Below, in pieces: positions 22,764 through 31,104 of a stretch of 64,000 nt of DNA. The first letter of the stretch is position 1. Every line of letters starts with the position of its first letter. The position numbers were made by a program, and so were the translations under genes. Under the pieces are notes generated by a model. That model was given only the letters and a program-made list of their open reading frames with translations, did not search any database and was not told where the DNA came from. Where the stretch lies: the NCBI GenBank assembly GCA_965215025.1, contig CBDCCV010000002.1:1798001-1862000 (forward strand). The letters are read 5' to 3'. The stretch comes from CBDCCV01 sp965215025. Lineage in GTDB: Bacteria; Bacteroidota; Rhodothermia; Rhodothermales; Salinibacteraceae.

Positions 22764-23493
22764 GTGCGAGCGCGCCGTCTTCCTCCGCGCTGAACTTGTA
22801 GCCCACGCCCCAGACGGTGCGGATGCGCTGCGGGTTGCCGGCGTCCGGCTCGATCTTCGCGCGGAGGCGCTGCACGTGCGAGTCCACCGTGCGGTCGTAG
22901 CCCTCGTAGTGGATGTCCCACACCTTGCTGAGAAGCTGCGTGCGCGTAAAGGGCCGCCCCGGATGCCGCGCCAGGAACAGCAAGAGGTCGAACTCGCGGA
23001 CGGTGAGATGCACGGCTTCGTCACCGACGCGCACCTCCCGGCGGGCGGGGTGGATGGAAAGGCCGCCGAAGACGAGCGGCGCCTCCTCGTCATCGCGGAC
23101 GGAAGCCTCCCGCTCGCGTGTGAGGCGGATGCGCCGGAGCGCCGCCCGCACGCGCGCCACCAGTTCATGCAGGCTGAACGGCTTCGTCACGTAGTCGTCC
23201 GCGCCCACTTCGAGGCCGACGACGCGGTCCGTCTCGCCGCCGCGCGCCGTCATCATAATGACGTAGAGCAGCGGATGCCGGGCACGCAGGCGGCGGCACA
23301 CCTCCAGCCCGTCCAGCCCCGGCAGCATGATGTCCAGCAGCACGAGGTCCGGCACCTCCTCTTCGAGCGCGCCGAGCGCCGCCGACCCGTCCGTGGCCTC
23401 GCGGACGGCGTACCCTTCCTCGCCGAGCCGCCGCGCCACGAGCGCGCGCAGCTCCTCGTCATCTTCCACGAGCAGGATCTGGTCGTCAGACAT
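22759..23493 (-). CDS. OmpR/PhoB-family response regulator
   Basis: 244 residues. Receiver domain: ILLVEDDEELRALVARRLGE, phospho-acceptor Asp in PDLVLLDIMLPGLDG, switch Thr in MMTARGGETDRV, Lys in VTKPFSLHELVARV. DNA-binding winged helix: LTVREFDLLLFLARHPGRPF, TRTQLLSKVWDIHYEGYDRT, VDSHVQRLRAKIEPD, RTVWGVGYKF. Partner of the kinase gene immediately downstream; targets unknown, the divergently transcribed secreted-protein gene at 23758 being one possibility. Confidence 0.95.
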   Translation of the reverse strand: MSDDQILLVEDDEELRALVARRLGEEGYAVREATDGSAALGALEEEVPDLVLLDIMLPGLDGLEVCRRLRARHPLLYVIMMTARGGETDRVVGLEVGADDYVTKPFSLHELVARVRAALRRIRLTREREASVRDDEEAPLVFGGLSIHPARREVRVGDEAVHLTVREFDLLLFLARHPGRPFTRTQLLSKVWDIHYEGYDRTVDSHVQRLRAKIEPDAGNPQRIRTVWGVGYKFSAEEDGALAR

Positions 23494-23757
23494 GGGCCGG
23501 CGTATGACTTAGAATGGATCGCGTGCGGAGAGCGTCGCCGGGAACGGCAGCGCTGCTCGTCGTGCGTTGTTTCTCTTCTGAAGAGGGAAATTTTCTTAGA
23601 CGTTTCAGCCAGCGTCTCGTACCCGAATATAGCACGCCGCCTCCTGCGTGCCCGTCGCGCCGGCGAAAAACTGCACTCTGTCCGCACTTCTGTGACATCC
23701 TCGCGGGCCGCGTCGTACTATCACACTCACCTCGGAGAGCCGACCCCCGACCAACTC

Positions 23758-24570
23758 ATGCCGCGTCCCCTCTGCCTCTTTTTTGTGCTGCTGATGTGTG
23801 CCGGGCCGGCCTTCGCGCAGCCGGCCCCCGAGGCGCTCGTGCGCACCTGGATTAGCGAGCAGGTTGAGGCGGCGGCCGATCTCGCCCACGCCGCCGTCAC
23901 CGAACGCGCCGTGCGCGCAGCGGACAGTCCCTTTGGGAGCCGCCGCGTGGAAAGCGAAACCCACCTCAGCGGCACGCCGGGCCAGCCTGAGACGTGGACG
24001 CGCGACCTCCGCGCGCTGCGCACGAACGGCCGCCCCGTGCCGCCTGCACAACGCGAGCGCTTGGAGCGCCGCCACCGAGGCCGCCTCACGCCACCGGGCA
24101 CGCCGCCGGGCCGGGGCGGCAGCGCTCCGGACCCACGCAAACGCCGCCCCGGCAGCTTCGTGCTGCCGGGCGAAGAGGCCCTGCTGACGCCCGCTCCCCT
24201 CCCGCTGCACCTCGTGCGCCGGCTGCGCCCCACCGCCCCCCCCGCCGCAGCCGAAGCGGACGGCGTCCCCGCCTGGCGCCTCGACGCCGTTACGCGCACG
24301 AGCGGAACGGTGCTCGACCGGGCCACGCTCTGGTTCGAGCGCGCCGGCGGGCGCCTCCTGCGCAGCCGCCTCGTCCTGCGTCCGCCGCGCATGAGCGGCC
24401 CCGTCGTCGTCACCACCGAGTACGCGCGCATCGAAGGGCTGGACGTGCCACGCCGCCGGCGCGCCGAGGGCGCCATGCAGATGCGCCGCCGCCTGCGCAC
24501 GTTCACGGTGCTCTACACGCTCGATGCCACCTACGAGGACTACACGTTCGAGCGCGCGCCCGAGCGCTAA
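23758..24570 (+). CDS. Secreted protein of unknown function
   Basis: 270 residues from ATG 23758 with signal peptide MPRPLCLFFVLLMCAGPAFA. The N-terminal part has helices (ALVRTWISEQVEAAADLAHA), the middle is rich in Arg, Pro and Gly (RGRLTPPGTPPGRGGSAPDP), and the C-terminal 130 residues contain beta strands with AWRLDAVTRTSGTVLDRATL, WFERAGGRLL and TTEYARIEGLDVP, similar in rhythm to LolA/LolB-like lipoprotein-carrier folds. No firm family. It is divergent from the response regulator, with a 264-base shared upstream region. Confidence 0.6.
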   Translation: MPRPLCLFFVLLMCAGPAFAQPAPEALVRTWISEQVEAAADLAHAAVTERAVRAADSPFGSRRVESETHLSGTPGQPETWTRDLRALRTNGRPVPPAQRERLERRHRGRLTPPGTPPGRGGSAPDPRKRRPGSFVLPGEEALLTPAPLPLHLVRRLRPTAPPAAAEADGVPAWRLDAVTRTSGTVLDRATLWFERAGGRLLRSRLVLRPPRMSGPVVVTTEYARIEGLDVPRRRRAEGAMQMRRRLRTFTVLYTLDATYEDYTFERAPER

Positions 24571-24612
24571 GCCCTCCCGAAACCGCCGCGCGGGCCGAGG
24601 CATTCTTCCCGC

Positions 24613-25272
24613 ATGACGCTCCACCCCTTCGACGCCTTCGCCGAGGCGCTCAGCGCGCGCCTGCGCCGGCCCCTCCCCGGCACCGCCGCGCAGCTTCAGA
24701 TGGCGCCCGCGTACCGGATGAAGCCTGAGGACGCGCGCGTCGGCGGGAAAAGCTGCCGCGAGGCCGGCGTCCTGGCGCTCTTCTTTCCGCTCGAAGGGGG
24801 GCCGCACGCCGGGCAGCCCGCCCTCGTCCTCACCGTGCGGCGCGACCATCTGCCCGACCATCCGGGGCAGATCTCCTTCCCCGGCGGGCAGCGCGAAGCG
24901 GGCGAAGCCCTCCAGGCCACCGCCCTGCGCGAAGCCAAGGAAGAAGTCGCCCTCGACCCGGCCGAGGCCGAGGTCCTCGGCGCGCTCACGCCGCTCTACA
25001 TCCCGCCGTCGAACTTCTGCGTGCACCCGTTCGTGGCCGTCGCCCGCGAGGCGCCCGCCCTGCGCCCCACCGACGCCGAGGTCGGCCAGATCCTGCGCGT
25101 GCCGCTTGCGCACCTTCTCAGGCCCGCCACGCGCCGCCGCGCGCCGCGGACGCTGCGTGGGCAAACCGTTGAGGTCCCCTTCTTCGACGCGGAGGGGCAG
25201 ACGGTGTGGGGCGCCACGGCCATGATGCTCGCCGAACTGCTCGCGCTCTTTTCGGATGAGCCGGTGGGGTGA
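24613..25272 (+). CDS. NUDIX hydrolase, CoA diphosphatase (NudL) type
   Basis: 219 residues. The extended motif LPDHPGQISFPGGQREAGE, typical of NudL/UPF0035, is followed by the Nudix box tail ALQATALREAKEEVALDP (REAKEE holding the metal-binding glutamates). IPPSNFCVHPFVAV and GQILRVPLAHLL are also family features. Members hydrolyse coenzyme A and its esters to 3',5'-ADP and phosphopantetheine derivatives. It follows the preceding gene by 42 bases on the same strand. Confidence 0.9.
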   Translation: MTLHPFDAFAEALSARLRRPLPGTAAQLQMAPAYRMKPEDARVGGKSCREAGVLALFFPLEGGPHAGQPALVLTVRRDHLPDHPGQISFPGGQREAGEALQATALREAKEEVALDPAEAEVLGALTPLYIPPSNFCVHPFVAVAREAPALRPTDAEVGQILRVPLAHLLRPATRRRAPRTLRGQTVEVPFFDAEGQTVWGATAMMLAELLALFSDEPVG

Positions 25273-25421
25273 ACTAGCGGCGCGGCACAGAACCGCCGCA
25301 GCGTCTCCGACAAAGCGCCACAGTTCTGTGACAACCGGCGCCCGGTAACGCGGTTGATTGGAAGCAGAGGCCGCAAACGGCCCCTCCGCTTCTCTACCGA
25401 ACGCATCCGCAAGGTGCTGCC

Positions 25422-26363
25422 ATGAACCGCTTCCTCTTCCGCGCCGCGCCCGGCCTCCTCGCCGCCCTCTTCCTCTTCGCCCTCGCCGCCTGCGACGCGA
25501 CCGATGCCACGCCTGATGCCGACGCCCCCCCCGACGACGCCATCGCCTCCTCCGAGCTGTCGGATCTGACGAACGGCCTGGTTGAGGACCTAAGCCTTTC
25601 CGACGCCGGCGCGCGCGCCCTCCGCGCCGCCGTGGCCCAGCATCAGCGCCGCCACGAGCAGCCCGGCTTTCTCTGGCACGTCGCCGACGCCCTCCAGCAG
25701 CGTCTTTCGGATGCGCAGAAGGAGCGCCTCTTCGCCCGCCTCGACGAAGCGCCCGGCGCCTTCCGGGACCGCCGGGACTTCCGAGACCGCCGCGAGCGCG
25801 CCCTCGACGGCCTCGACCTCTCCGACGAGCAGCACGCGGCCCTGCGCGCCATCCGCGAAGCATACGCGCCGCAGTTCCGCGCCCTGATCGAAGCGCGCCA
25901 GAGCGGCGACCTCACCGAGGAAGACTTCCGCGAGGAGATGCAGGCGCTGCGCGAGGCCCTGCGCGCTGAGGTGGACGAGGTGCTCACGCCCGAGCAGCGC
26001 GCGCAGCTTGACGAATGGCGCGAGCGGCGTGAGGAGCGGCGCGAAAACCTCGGCGAGCGGCGCGAGGAAAGCCGCGCTGCGATGGTCGAGGTCCTTGGCC
26101 TGACGGAAGATCAGCAAAGCGCCCTGCGCGCGCTCCGCGAGACGCAGCACGAAGAACGGCAGGCGCTCTTCGCCGCCGTGCGCGATGGCGAGATGGACCG
26201 CGAGGCCCTGCCCGAAGCGCTCCGCGCCCTGCGCGAGTCCGGCGAGACGGCGCTGGCCGAGATCGTGACCATGGCGCAGCTGGAGACGATGAAGATCCAC
26301 CGCCTCCTCGTCCGCTACGCCGCCGCCCGCATGGCGAAGGGCAAGCGCGGCCCGCGCGCGTGA
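25422..26363 (+). CDS. Spy/CpxP-like periplasmic lipoprotein
   Basis: 313 residues with lipoprotein signal (GLLAALFLFALAAC). The mature part is almost entirely helical and repeats the LTxxQ-type unit: LSDEQHAALRAIREAYAPQF, LTPEQRAQLDEWRERREERR, LTEDQQSALRALRETQHEER. These motifs occur in Spy/CpxP and heavy-metal-resistance proteins, which bind misfolded proteins or metals in the periplasm. Three tandem copies make it longer than Spy (about 160 residues). Chaperone or sensor role is inference. Confidence 0.75.
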   Translation: MNRFLFRAAPGLLAALFLFALAACDATDATPDADAPPDDAIASSELSDLTNGLVEDLSLSDAGARALRAAVAQHQRRHEQPGFLWHVADALQQRLSDAQKERLFARLDEAPGAFRDRRDFRDRRERALDGLDLSDEQHAALRAIREAYAPQFRALIEARQSGDLTEEDFREEMQALREALRAEVDEVLTPEQRAQLDEWRERREERRENLGERREESRAAMVEVLGLTEDQQSALRALRETQHEERQALFAAVRDGEMDREALPEALRALRESGETALAEIVTMAQLETMKIHRLLVRYAAARMAKGKRGPRA

Positions 26364-26393
26364 AGTCCCTGAACCATAATAACCGCGTGGTAG

Positions 26394-26439
26394 GGAAACG
26401 CCGTAGGGACACGATATATCGTGTCCCTACGGCGTTTCC
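26394..26439. repeat. 46-bp extended palindromic repeat, copy 2
   Basis: GGAAACGCC and GGCGTTTCC extend the same 28-bp core seen at 16052 to a perfect 46-bp palindrome. It overlaps the end of sufE: the TAG stop (26427-26429, minus strand) lies in the right half of the core, and the last sufE codons come from the flank. Confidence 0.85.
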
Positions 26440-26897
26440 TCAGAAGCAGATTTTTCAGAGGGCGCGCGGGCCTTGCGGGCGACCTCGCTTTTGACCCGCT
26501 GGTAGATGGCCGAGAGGCCGTGCGTGCGCTGCATCCCCAAAAGCTTCGTCAGGCCGAGGCGGTGCAGGGCGTCGTCCGGCGCGTCGAGCACGTCGCGGGC
26601 GGGGGCGCCGTCGAAAGCTTCCGTGAGGATGGAGACGAAGGCGCGGGCGGTGGGCGCTTTTTTGGGCACGTCGCCGTAGAGGTGCACCGTACCGCCGGCT
26701 TCGCCGTTCTCCTCGACCTCGATCTGGAGAAAGACGGGAGACTGGCACTCGTGCACCATGTTGAGGCCGGCGTCGCGCAGGGCGTGGTAGCGCTCGGGTA
26801 ACGGCGGGAGCTTCTGCGCGTACTCCAGGAGCAGCTCCAGCCGCATCTCCGGCTCCACCATCTGGAACGGCTCGGCAATGGCGTCGAGTCTGGACAT
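26427..26897 (-). CDS. sufE: SufE family sulfur acceptor protein
   Basis: 156 residues. MRLELLLEYAQKLPPLPERY, then the sulfur-accepting Cys in NMVHECQSPVFLQIEV (Cys-Gln-Ser), VSILTEAFDGAPARDVLDAP and LGLTKLLGMQRTHGLSAIYQ. SufE takes persulfide sulfur from the cysteine desulfurase SufS and hands it to SufB in Fe-S cluster assembly. No suf partner is adjacent, but a sulfurtransferase gene lies upstream on the same strand. Palindromic repeats flank the gene on both sides, and its stop codon lies in one of them. Confidence 0.93.
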   Translation of the reverse strand: MSRLDAIAEPFQMVEPEMRLELLLEYAQKLPPLPERYHALRDAGLNMVHECQSPVFLQIEVEENGEAGGTVHLYGDVPKKAPTARAFVSILTEAFDGAPARDVLDAPDDALHRLGLTKLLGMQRTHGLSAIYQRVKSEVARKARAPSEKSASEETP

Positions 26898-26917
26898 GGC
26901 GGTTCAGATGGTTTGCA

Positions 26918-26945
26918 GTAGGGACACGATATATTGTGTCCCTAC
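26918..26945. repeat. 28-bp palindromic repeat, copy 3
   Basis: The same core as at 16052, with one mismatch at the centre (ATATTG for ATATCG). It lies between sufE and the sulfurtransferase gene. Confidence 0.8.
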
Positions 26946-26967
26946 GGATGCGGGAGGACGGTGACGA

Positions 26968-27837
26968 CTACGCCTCGACGGGCTTGGCCTCGCCCTTCTC
27001 GATGGGCGCGCCCACGAGGTTGCCCCACTCGCTCCACGAGCCGTCGTAGTTCTTCACGCGCCCGAAGCCCAGGAGGTATTTCAGCACGAACCACGTGTGC
27101 GAGGAGCGCTCGCCGATGCGGCAGTAGGCCACCGTCTCCTTGCCAGGCTCCAGGCCTTCCTGCTGCTGGTAGATCTCTTCCAGCTCCGCGCGGCTTTTGA
27201 AGGTGCCGTCCTCGTTCGTGGCGCGCGCCCACGGGACGCTCCGGGCGCCGGGGATGTGCCCGCCGCGCAGGGACGACTCCTCCGGATAGCCAGGGATGTT
27301 CGTCCGCTCGCCGCTGAACTCCTCAGGGCTGCGCACGTCCACCATCGGCTTCTGCGCGCGCATGTGCTCAAGGACCTCCTCGCGGAAGGCGCGGATGGCG
27401 GCGTCCGGCTCCTGGGCCTCGTACTGCGCGCGGGGGAAGGAGGGCTTCTCCGTGGTCATCTCACGGCCCTCGTCCTCCCACTTCTGCCGGCCGCCGTCCA
27501 TGATGAGGCACTTCTCGTGACCGTAGAGCTTGAAGACCCAGAAGGCGTAGCAGGCCCACCAGTTCGACTTGTCGCCGTAGAAGACGACGGTGGTGTCGTT
27601 CGAGATGCCCAGGCGCGCGCACAAGTCCGCGAACGCCTCCTTGCCGATGAAGTCGCGCACGACCTCGTCCTGCAAGTCGCCCACCCAGTCGATCTTGACG
27701 GCGTTGGGGACGTGCCCGGTTTCGTAGAGGAGCACGTCCTCGTCAGACTCCACGATGCGGAGGGTGTCGGTGTCGTCGAGGCGCTCGGCGACCCAGTCGG
27801 TCGAGACCAGCACGTCGGGGTGCGCGTAGTCGGCCAT
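26968..27837 (-). CDS. Thiosulfate/3-mercaptopyruvate sulfurtransferase (tandem rhodanese)
   Basis: 289 residues, two rhodanese domains. The N-terminal inactive domain runs from VLVSTDWVAERLDDTDTLRI to VFKLYGHEKCLIMDGGRQKW. The C-terminal domain has MVDVRSPEEFSGE and the active-site loop YCRIGERSSHTWFVLKYLLG with the persulfide-forming Cys. The CRIGER loop is typical of thiosulfate sulfurtransferases of the CysA/SseA group. Cytoplasmic; moves sulfane sulfur to cyanide or cellular thiols. The adjacent sufE suggests a sulfur-trafficking role. Confidence 0.92.
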   Translation of the reverse strand: MADYAHPDVLVSTDWVAERLDDTDTLRIVESDEDVLLYETGHVPNAVKIDWVGDLQDEVVRDFIGKEAFADLCARLGISNDTTVVFYGDKSNWWACYAFWVFKLYGHEKCLIMDGGRQKWEDEGREMTTEKPSFPRAQYEAQEPDAAIRAFREEVLEHMRAQKPMVDVRSPEEFSGERTNIPGYPEESSLRGGHIPGARSVPWARATNEDGTFKSRAELEEIYQQQEGLEPGKETVAYCRIGERSSHTWFVLKYLLGFGRVKNYDGSWSEWGNLVGAPIEKGEAKPVEA

Positions 27838-28430
27838 GGTTGGGAGAGGCTTGGTCAGTGGGTGATGGAGGCGGGCGCAGGCGCTTCAGGGTTTTTGCCC
27901 GCGCTCGGCCTCGTCTTCGTAACGCCGAGGCGGGCGGGCGTTCCCGCACGGGCGCCGCCGAGCAAATCTGTTCAGAGAACGCGCATCAACTCTGACATCC
28001 CCCTCGATCCCCCTTCAAAGGGGGAATGGAAACATCACCCGGAAAACCCAAACGGATACCCCAGGCAACGAAAAGCTGAGCGGCGTTTTGCGTCATCCTG
28101 AACCTCGGAGCCGGGGCAGGCTCCGTGAAGGATCTCCAACGCCTAAGGAATGCTGCGACGTAGGAGATCCCCGCACCGAGTGCGGGACAAGCTCTTCGCT
28201 CTGGTCAAGACGACGAGATCACACGTCAAAATTTGCTGTGACCTGCTTAGACGAGCGCTCAGGTCGTTGGCTTTTCAGAAGCGGATGGCTGTTCTTGTGC
28301 ACGGCCTCGTCTGGCCGGCGCGTGGTCCAGGCCGGATTCGCGTGCCGAGGCATCGTTTTTGCCCACCTTCTGCGCGGCGCCCCGTGGCGCCGTTCGCCGC
28401 TCACCCGTAGCCCCGCCGCTCGCCCTCTGC
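27838..28430. repeat. Long intergenic region with two dispersed repeats
   Basis: No supported gene. 27993-28026 carries GACATCCCCCTCGATCCCCC and TTCAAAGGGGGAA, also found in inverted pairs at 41132-41228. 28092-28215 is the third GTCATCCTGA-type unit, with an internal hairpin CCGGGGCAGGCTCCG and GTAGGAGATCCCCGCACCGA. The rest is probably the leader of the GH15 gene. Confidence 0.55.
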
Positions 28431-30245
28431 ATGAGTCCGTTTCAGTTCGACCCGTCGCAGCCGCCGGACTTCAAGCCGCTCGAGGCCTACGGCGCCATCG
28501 GCGACAGCCGCACGGCCGTCCTCGTCGGCGCCGACGGGTCCATCGATTGGGCCTGCCTGCCGGACTTCGACAGCCCGTCGGTTTTTGGCGCCTTGCTCGA
28601 CCCGCAGGCCGGGCGCTTCTCGATCTGCCCCTCGGTGCCGTTCACCGCGCGGCAGTATTACGAGCGCGGCACGAACGTCTTGGTGACCGAGTTCGAGACG
28701 GGCCAGGGTGTGGTGCGCGTGCGCGACTTCATGCAGTACACGAACCGCACCGTGCCGACGGCCGAGATCTACCGCCGCATCGAGGGCGTGCGCGGGAAGG
28801 TGGACGTGGAGATGACGTTTGCCCCACGCTTCGATTACGGCCTCTCCGACCCGGCCATCGAGCGCTCGGACTACGGCGCCCGAGCTACCGATCAGAACGG
28901 GCAGACCATCGCCCTCTCGACGGCGCTCCCGCTCGAGAACAGCGACCACCAGGTCACCGGCCGCGCCACCATCCACGCCGGGCAGGAGACCTACGCCGTG
29001 GCCGACTGGGGCGCGGCGAGCATCCACCCGATCTCCTCGTACCAGGGCGACCGCCGGCTCTGGCAGGTGCGCACCTTCTGGCGCAACTGGATCGACCGGC
29101 TCACCTATCACGGCCGCTACCGTGACACGGTAGAGCGCAGCCTGCTGGCCTTGAAGCTCCTCATCTACGAACCCACGGGCGCCATCGTGGCCGCGCCGAC
29201 GATGAGCCTGCCGGAGTGGCCCGGCGGCGCGCGCAACTGGGACTACCGCTACTCCTGGGTGCGCGACTCGGCCTTTATCCTGCGCGCGCTCTTCGAGGCC
29301 GAGTACATCGAGGAGGGCACGGCGTACTTCGACTGGCTCTTGAGCCAGGCCCTCGGCTCCGATCCGCTCCAGGTGATGTACTCCGTGCGCGGGGCGCGCT
29401 CCCTGCCCGAGCGCGAGCTGCCCCTGCGCGGCTACCGCGACTCGCGCCCCGTGCGCGTGGGCAACGCCGCCGTGCACCAGTTCCAGCTTGACGTGTACGG
29501 CAGCCTGCTCGATGCCGCGCTGCGCTACGACCGGCAGGGCGGCCTCCTCACCATCACCGAGTGGGAGAAGCTCGCCGTCGTGGCCGAGGAGATCCACCGG
29601 CGCTGGCAGGAACCGGACTGCGGCATCTGGGAAGCGCGCTCCGAGCCGCGACACTACACCTACTCGAAGGTGTGGGCGTGGGTAGGCCTCACGCGCGCAG
29701 CGCAACTCGCCGAGCAGCTCGGCGCCGACACGCCGCTGGACGAGTGGAAAAGGACGGCGCGGACCATCCGCGCGGAGGTGCTCGATAAGGCATGGAGCGA
29801 TGAATTGGGCGCCTTTACGCAGTCCTACGGCTCCAGCGCCCTGGACGCCTCCGTGCTGGTGATGCCCACCGTGGGCTTCCTCCCCGGTAGCGACAAGCGG
29901 TTTCAGAGCACGCTCGCCGCCTGCCAAAAGGCGCTCAACGCCGGCAAGCCCTCGCTCCTCTACCGCTACCATGCCGACGACGGCGTGGGCGGCCCCGAAG
30001 GCGCCTTTCTGCTGCCCTCCTTCTGGATGGTCGAGGCCGTGGCACTCTCCGGCGACCTGCGCTCGGCCCGCGCCATGCTCGGCGCGCTCATCCGCCACAT
30101 GAGTCCGCTGGGCCTCTACTCCGAAGAGATCCACCCGGAGACGGATGAGCTGCTGGGCAACTTCCCGCAGGGGTTCAGCCACCTCGGTCTCTTGAACGCC
30201 ATCTTCCGCCTCGAAGAACTCAAGCGGATGCAGGAGGGGTGGTGA
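28431..30245 (+). CDS. Glycoside hydrolase family 15 protein (trehalase/glucoamylase type)
   Basis: 604 residues from ATG 28431. N-terminal beta-sandwich domain: YGAIGDSRTAVLVGADGSID, WACLPDFDSPSVFGALLDPQ. Catalytic (alpha/alpha)6 barrel: the conserved NWDYRYSWVRDSAFILRALF (WVRD holds the general acid region), YSVRGARSLPERELPLRGYR and the second acidic site AFLLPSFWMVEAVALSG. Bacterial GH15 members hydrolyse trehalose or maltooligosaccharides. Its place beside otsB and otsA makes trehalose the more likely substrate. No signal peptide, so cytoplasmic. Confidence 0.88.
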   Translation: MSPFQFDPSQPPDFKPLEAYGAIGDSRTAVLVGADGSIDWACLPDFDSPSVFGALLDPQAGRFSICPSVPFTARQYYERGTNVLVTEFETGQGVVRVRDFMQYTNRTVPTAEIYRRIEGVRGKVDVEMTFAPRFDYGLSDPAIERSDYGARATDQNGQTIALSTALPLENSDHQVTGRATIHAGQETYAVADWGAASIHPISSYQGDRRLWQVRTFWRNWIDRLTYHGRYRDTVERSLLALKLLIYEPTGAIVAAPTMSLPEWPGGARNWDYRYSWVRDSAFILRALFEAEYIEEGTAYFDWLLSQALGSDPLQVMYSVRGARSLPERELPLRGYRDSRPVRVGNAAVHQFQLDVYGSLLDAALRYDRQGGLLTITEWEKLAVVAEEIHRRWQEPDCGIWEARSEPRHYTYSKVWAWVGLTRAAQLAEQLGADTPLDEWKRTARTIRAEVLDKAWSDELGAFTQSYGSSALDASVLVMPTVGFLPGSDKRFQSTLAACQKALNAGKPSLLYRYHADDGVGGPEGAFLLPSFWMVEAVALSGDLRSARAMLGALIRHMSPLGLYSEEIHPETDELLGNFPQGFSHLGLLNAIFRLEELKRMQEGW

Positions 30246-30315
30246 TTTGAGTATGACGGTGTGGGGAAGTTTGATCTTACGTTCTCCCATCCTCCCAACT
30301 CCCTCACGCCCACAC

Positions 30316-31014
30316 TCAAACGTACCGCTTGAGGTAGTCCACCACGTCCTCCGGCCCGCCCAGGCGGTGGCGCGCAGCCGTCTTGCCGCCGCCCACTTTG
30401 ATGGTGACGGCCTCATCGCTTAGCTCGTTGAGCGCGCGGAAGGCGTCCTCGTCCGTCGTGTCGTCGCCTAAGTAGACGGGGGTGTGCTGCGGGTGCGCCT
30501 CGGCGATGCGCGTGGTGGCGGCGCCTTTGTCGAGGCCGGTGGCGCGGAGTTCGACCACGTCCTTGCCCCAGATGGCGTCGAGGCCCGAGGGCAGGTCGGC
30601 CGTCCAGGCTTGGATCGCCTCGCGGGCGGCGTTTTTGTCCTCGGCGGCGCGGTAGTGGACGGCGAACATCTCGCCCTTTTCTTCGAGGCGCAGGCCGTCG
30701 AGGGCGGGCGCCGTCTCGCGCAGCTTTTGCAGCGCCGTGCGCGTCTCTTCGCCCATCAGGCTCTTCGGCTCGGTGCCGATGGTACCCTCGTGCGCCCCGT
30801 GCAGGCCGATGCCTTCAAGCGGCATCCCCAGGAGCGCGTCGAGGTCGCGCAGGTGGCGGCCGGTGACGATCCAGATCGGGTGGCGCGCCTCCAGCTTCTT
30901 GAGAAGCGCCGGCACGTCCGGATGCGGATGCGCCTGCATCGGGTCGTCCACAATCGGCGCCAGGGTGCCGTCGTAGTCGAGGAAGAAGAGCGGGTTCTCG
31001 GCGAGGGGAGGCAC
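30316..31014 (-). CDS. otsB: Trehalose-6-phosphate phosphatase
   Basis: HAD-family phosphatase. The nucleophile motif FLDYDGTLAPIVDDP lies close to the N-terminus when GTG 31014 is taken as start (233 residues); the longer open frame to 31104 is low-complexity intergenic sequence. Other motifs: WIVTGRHLRDLDALLG, IGLHGAHEG, and the metal-binding YLGDDTTDEDAFRAL. It dephosphorylates trehalose-6-P to trehalose. It is directly downstream of otsA on the same strand. Confidence 0.92.
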   Translation of the reverse strand: MPPLAENPLFFLDYDGTLAPIVDDPMQAHPHPDVPALLKKLEARHPIWIVTGRHLRDLDALLGMPLEGIGLHGAHEGTIGTEPKSLMGEETRTALQKLRETAPALDGLRLEEKGEMFAVHYRAAEDKNAAREAIQAWTADLPSGLDAIWGKDVVELRATGLDKGAATTRIAEAHPQHTPVYLGDDTTDEDAFRALNELSDEAVTIKVGGGKTAARHRLGGPEDVVDYLKRYV

Positions 31015-31104
31015 GGTTGGGTACGGGAGTGTGGGGGTATGGAGGTGTGGAGGAGACCGGCGAGGAAGGCACGTCCAAACGTCCATGCCTTCACACGTCC
31101 ACAC

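Noticed and set aside
23605..25863. 752-codon minus-strand open frame
   Set aside because: Covers the complements of the secreted protein, NUDIX and Spy-like genes; Arg/Gly/Ala-rich without motifs, so a shadow frame.
28401..30416. 671-codon minus-strand open frame opposite the GH15 gene
   Set aside because: Shadow of a clearly recognised enzyme; no recognisable protein features.
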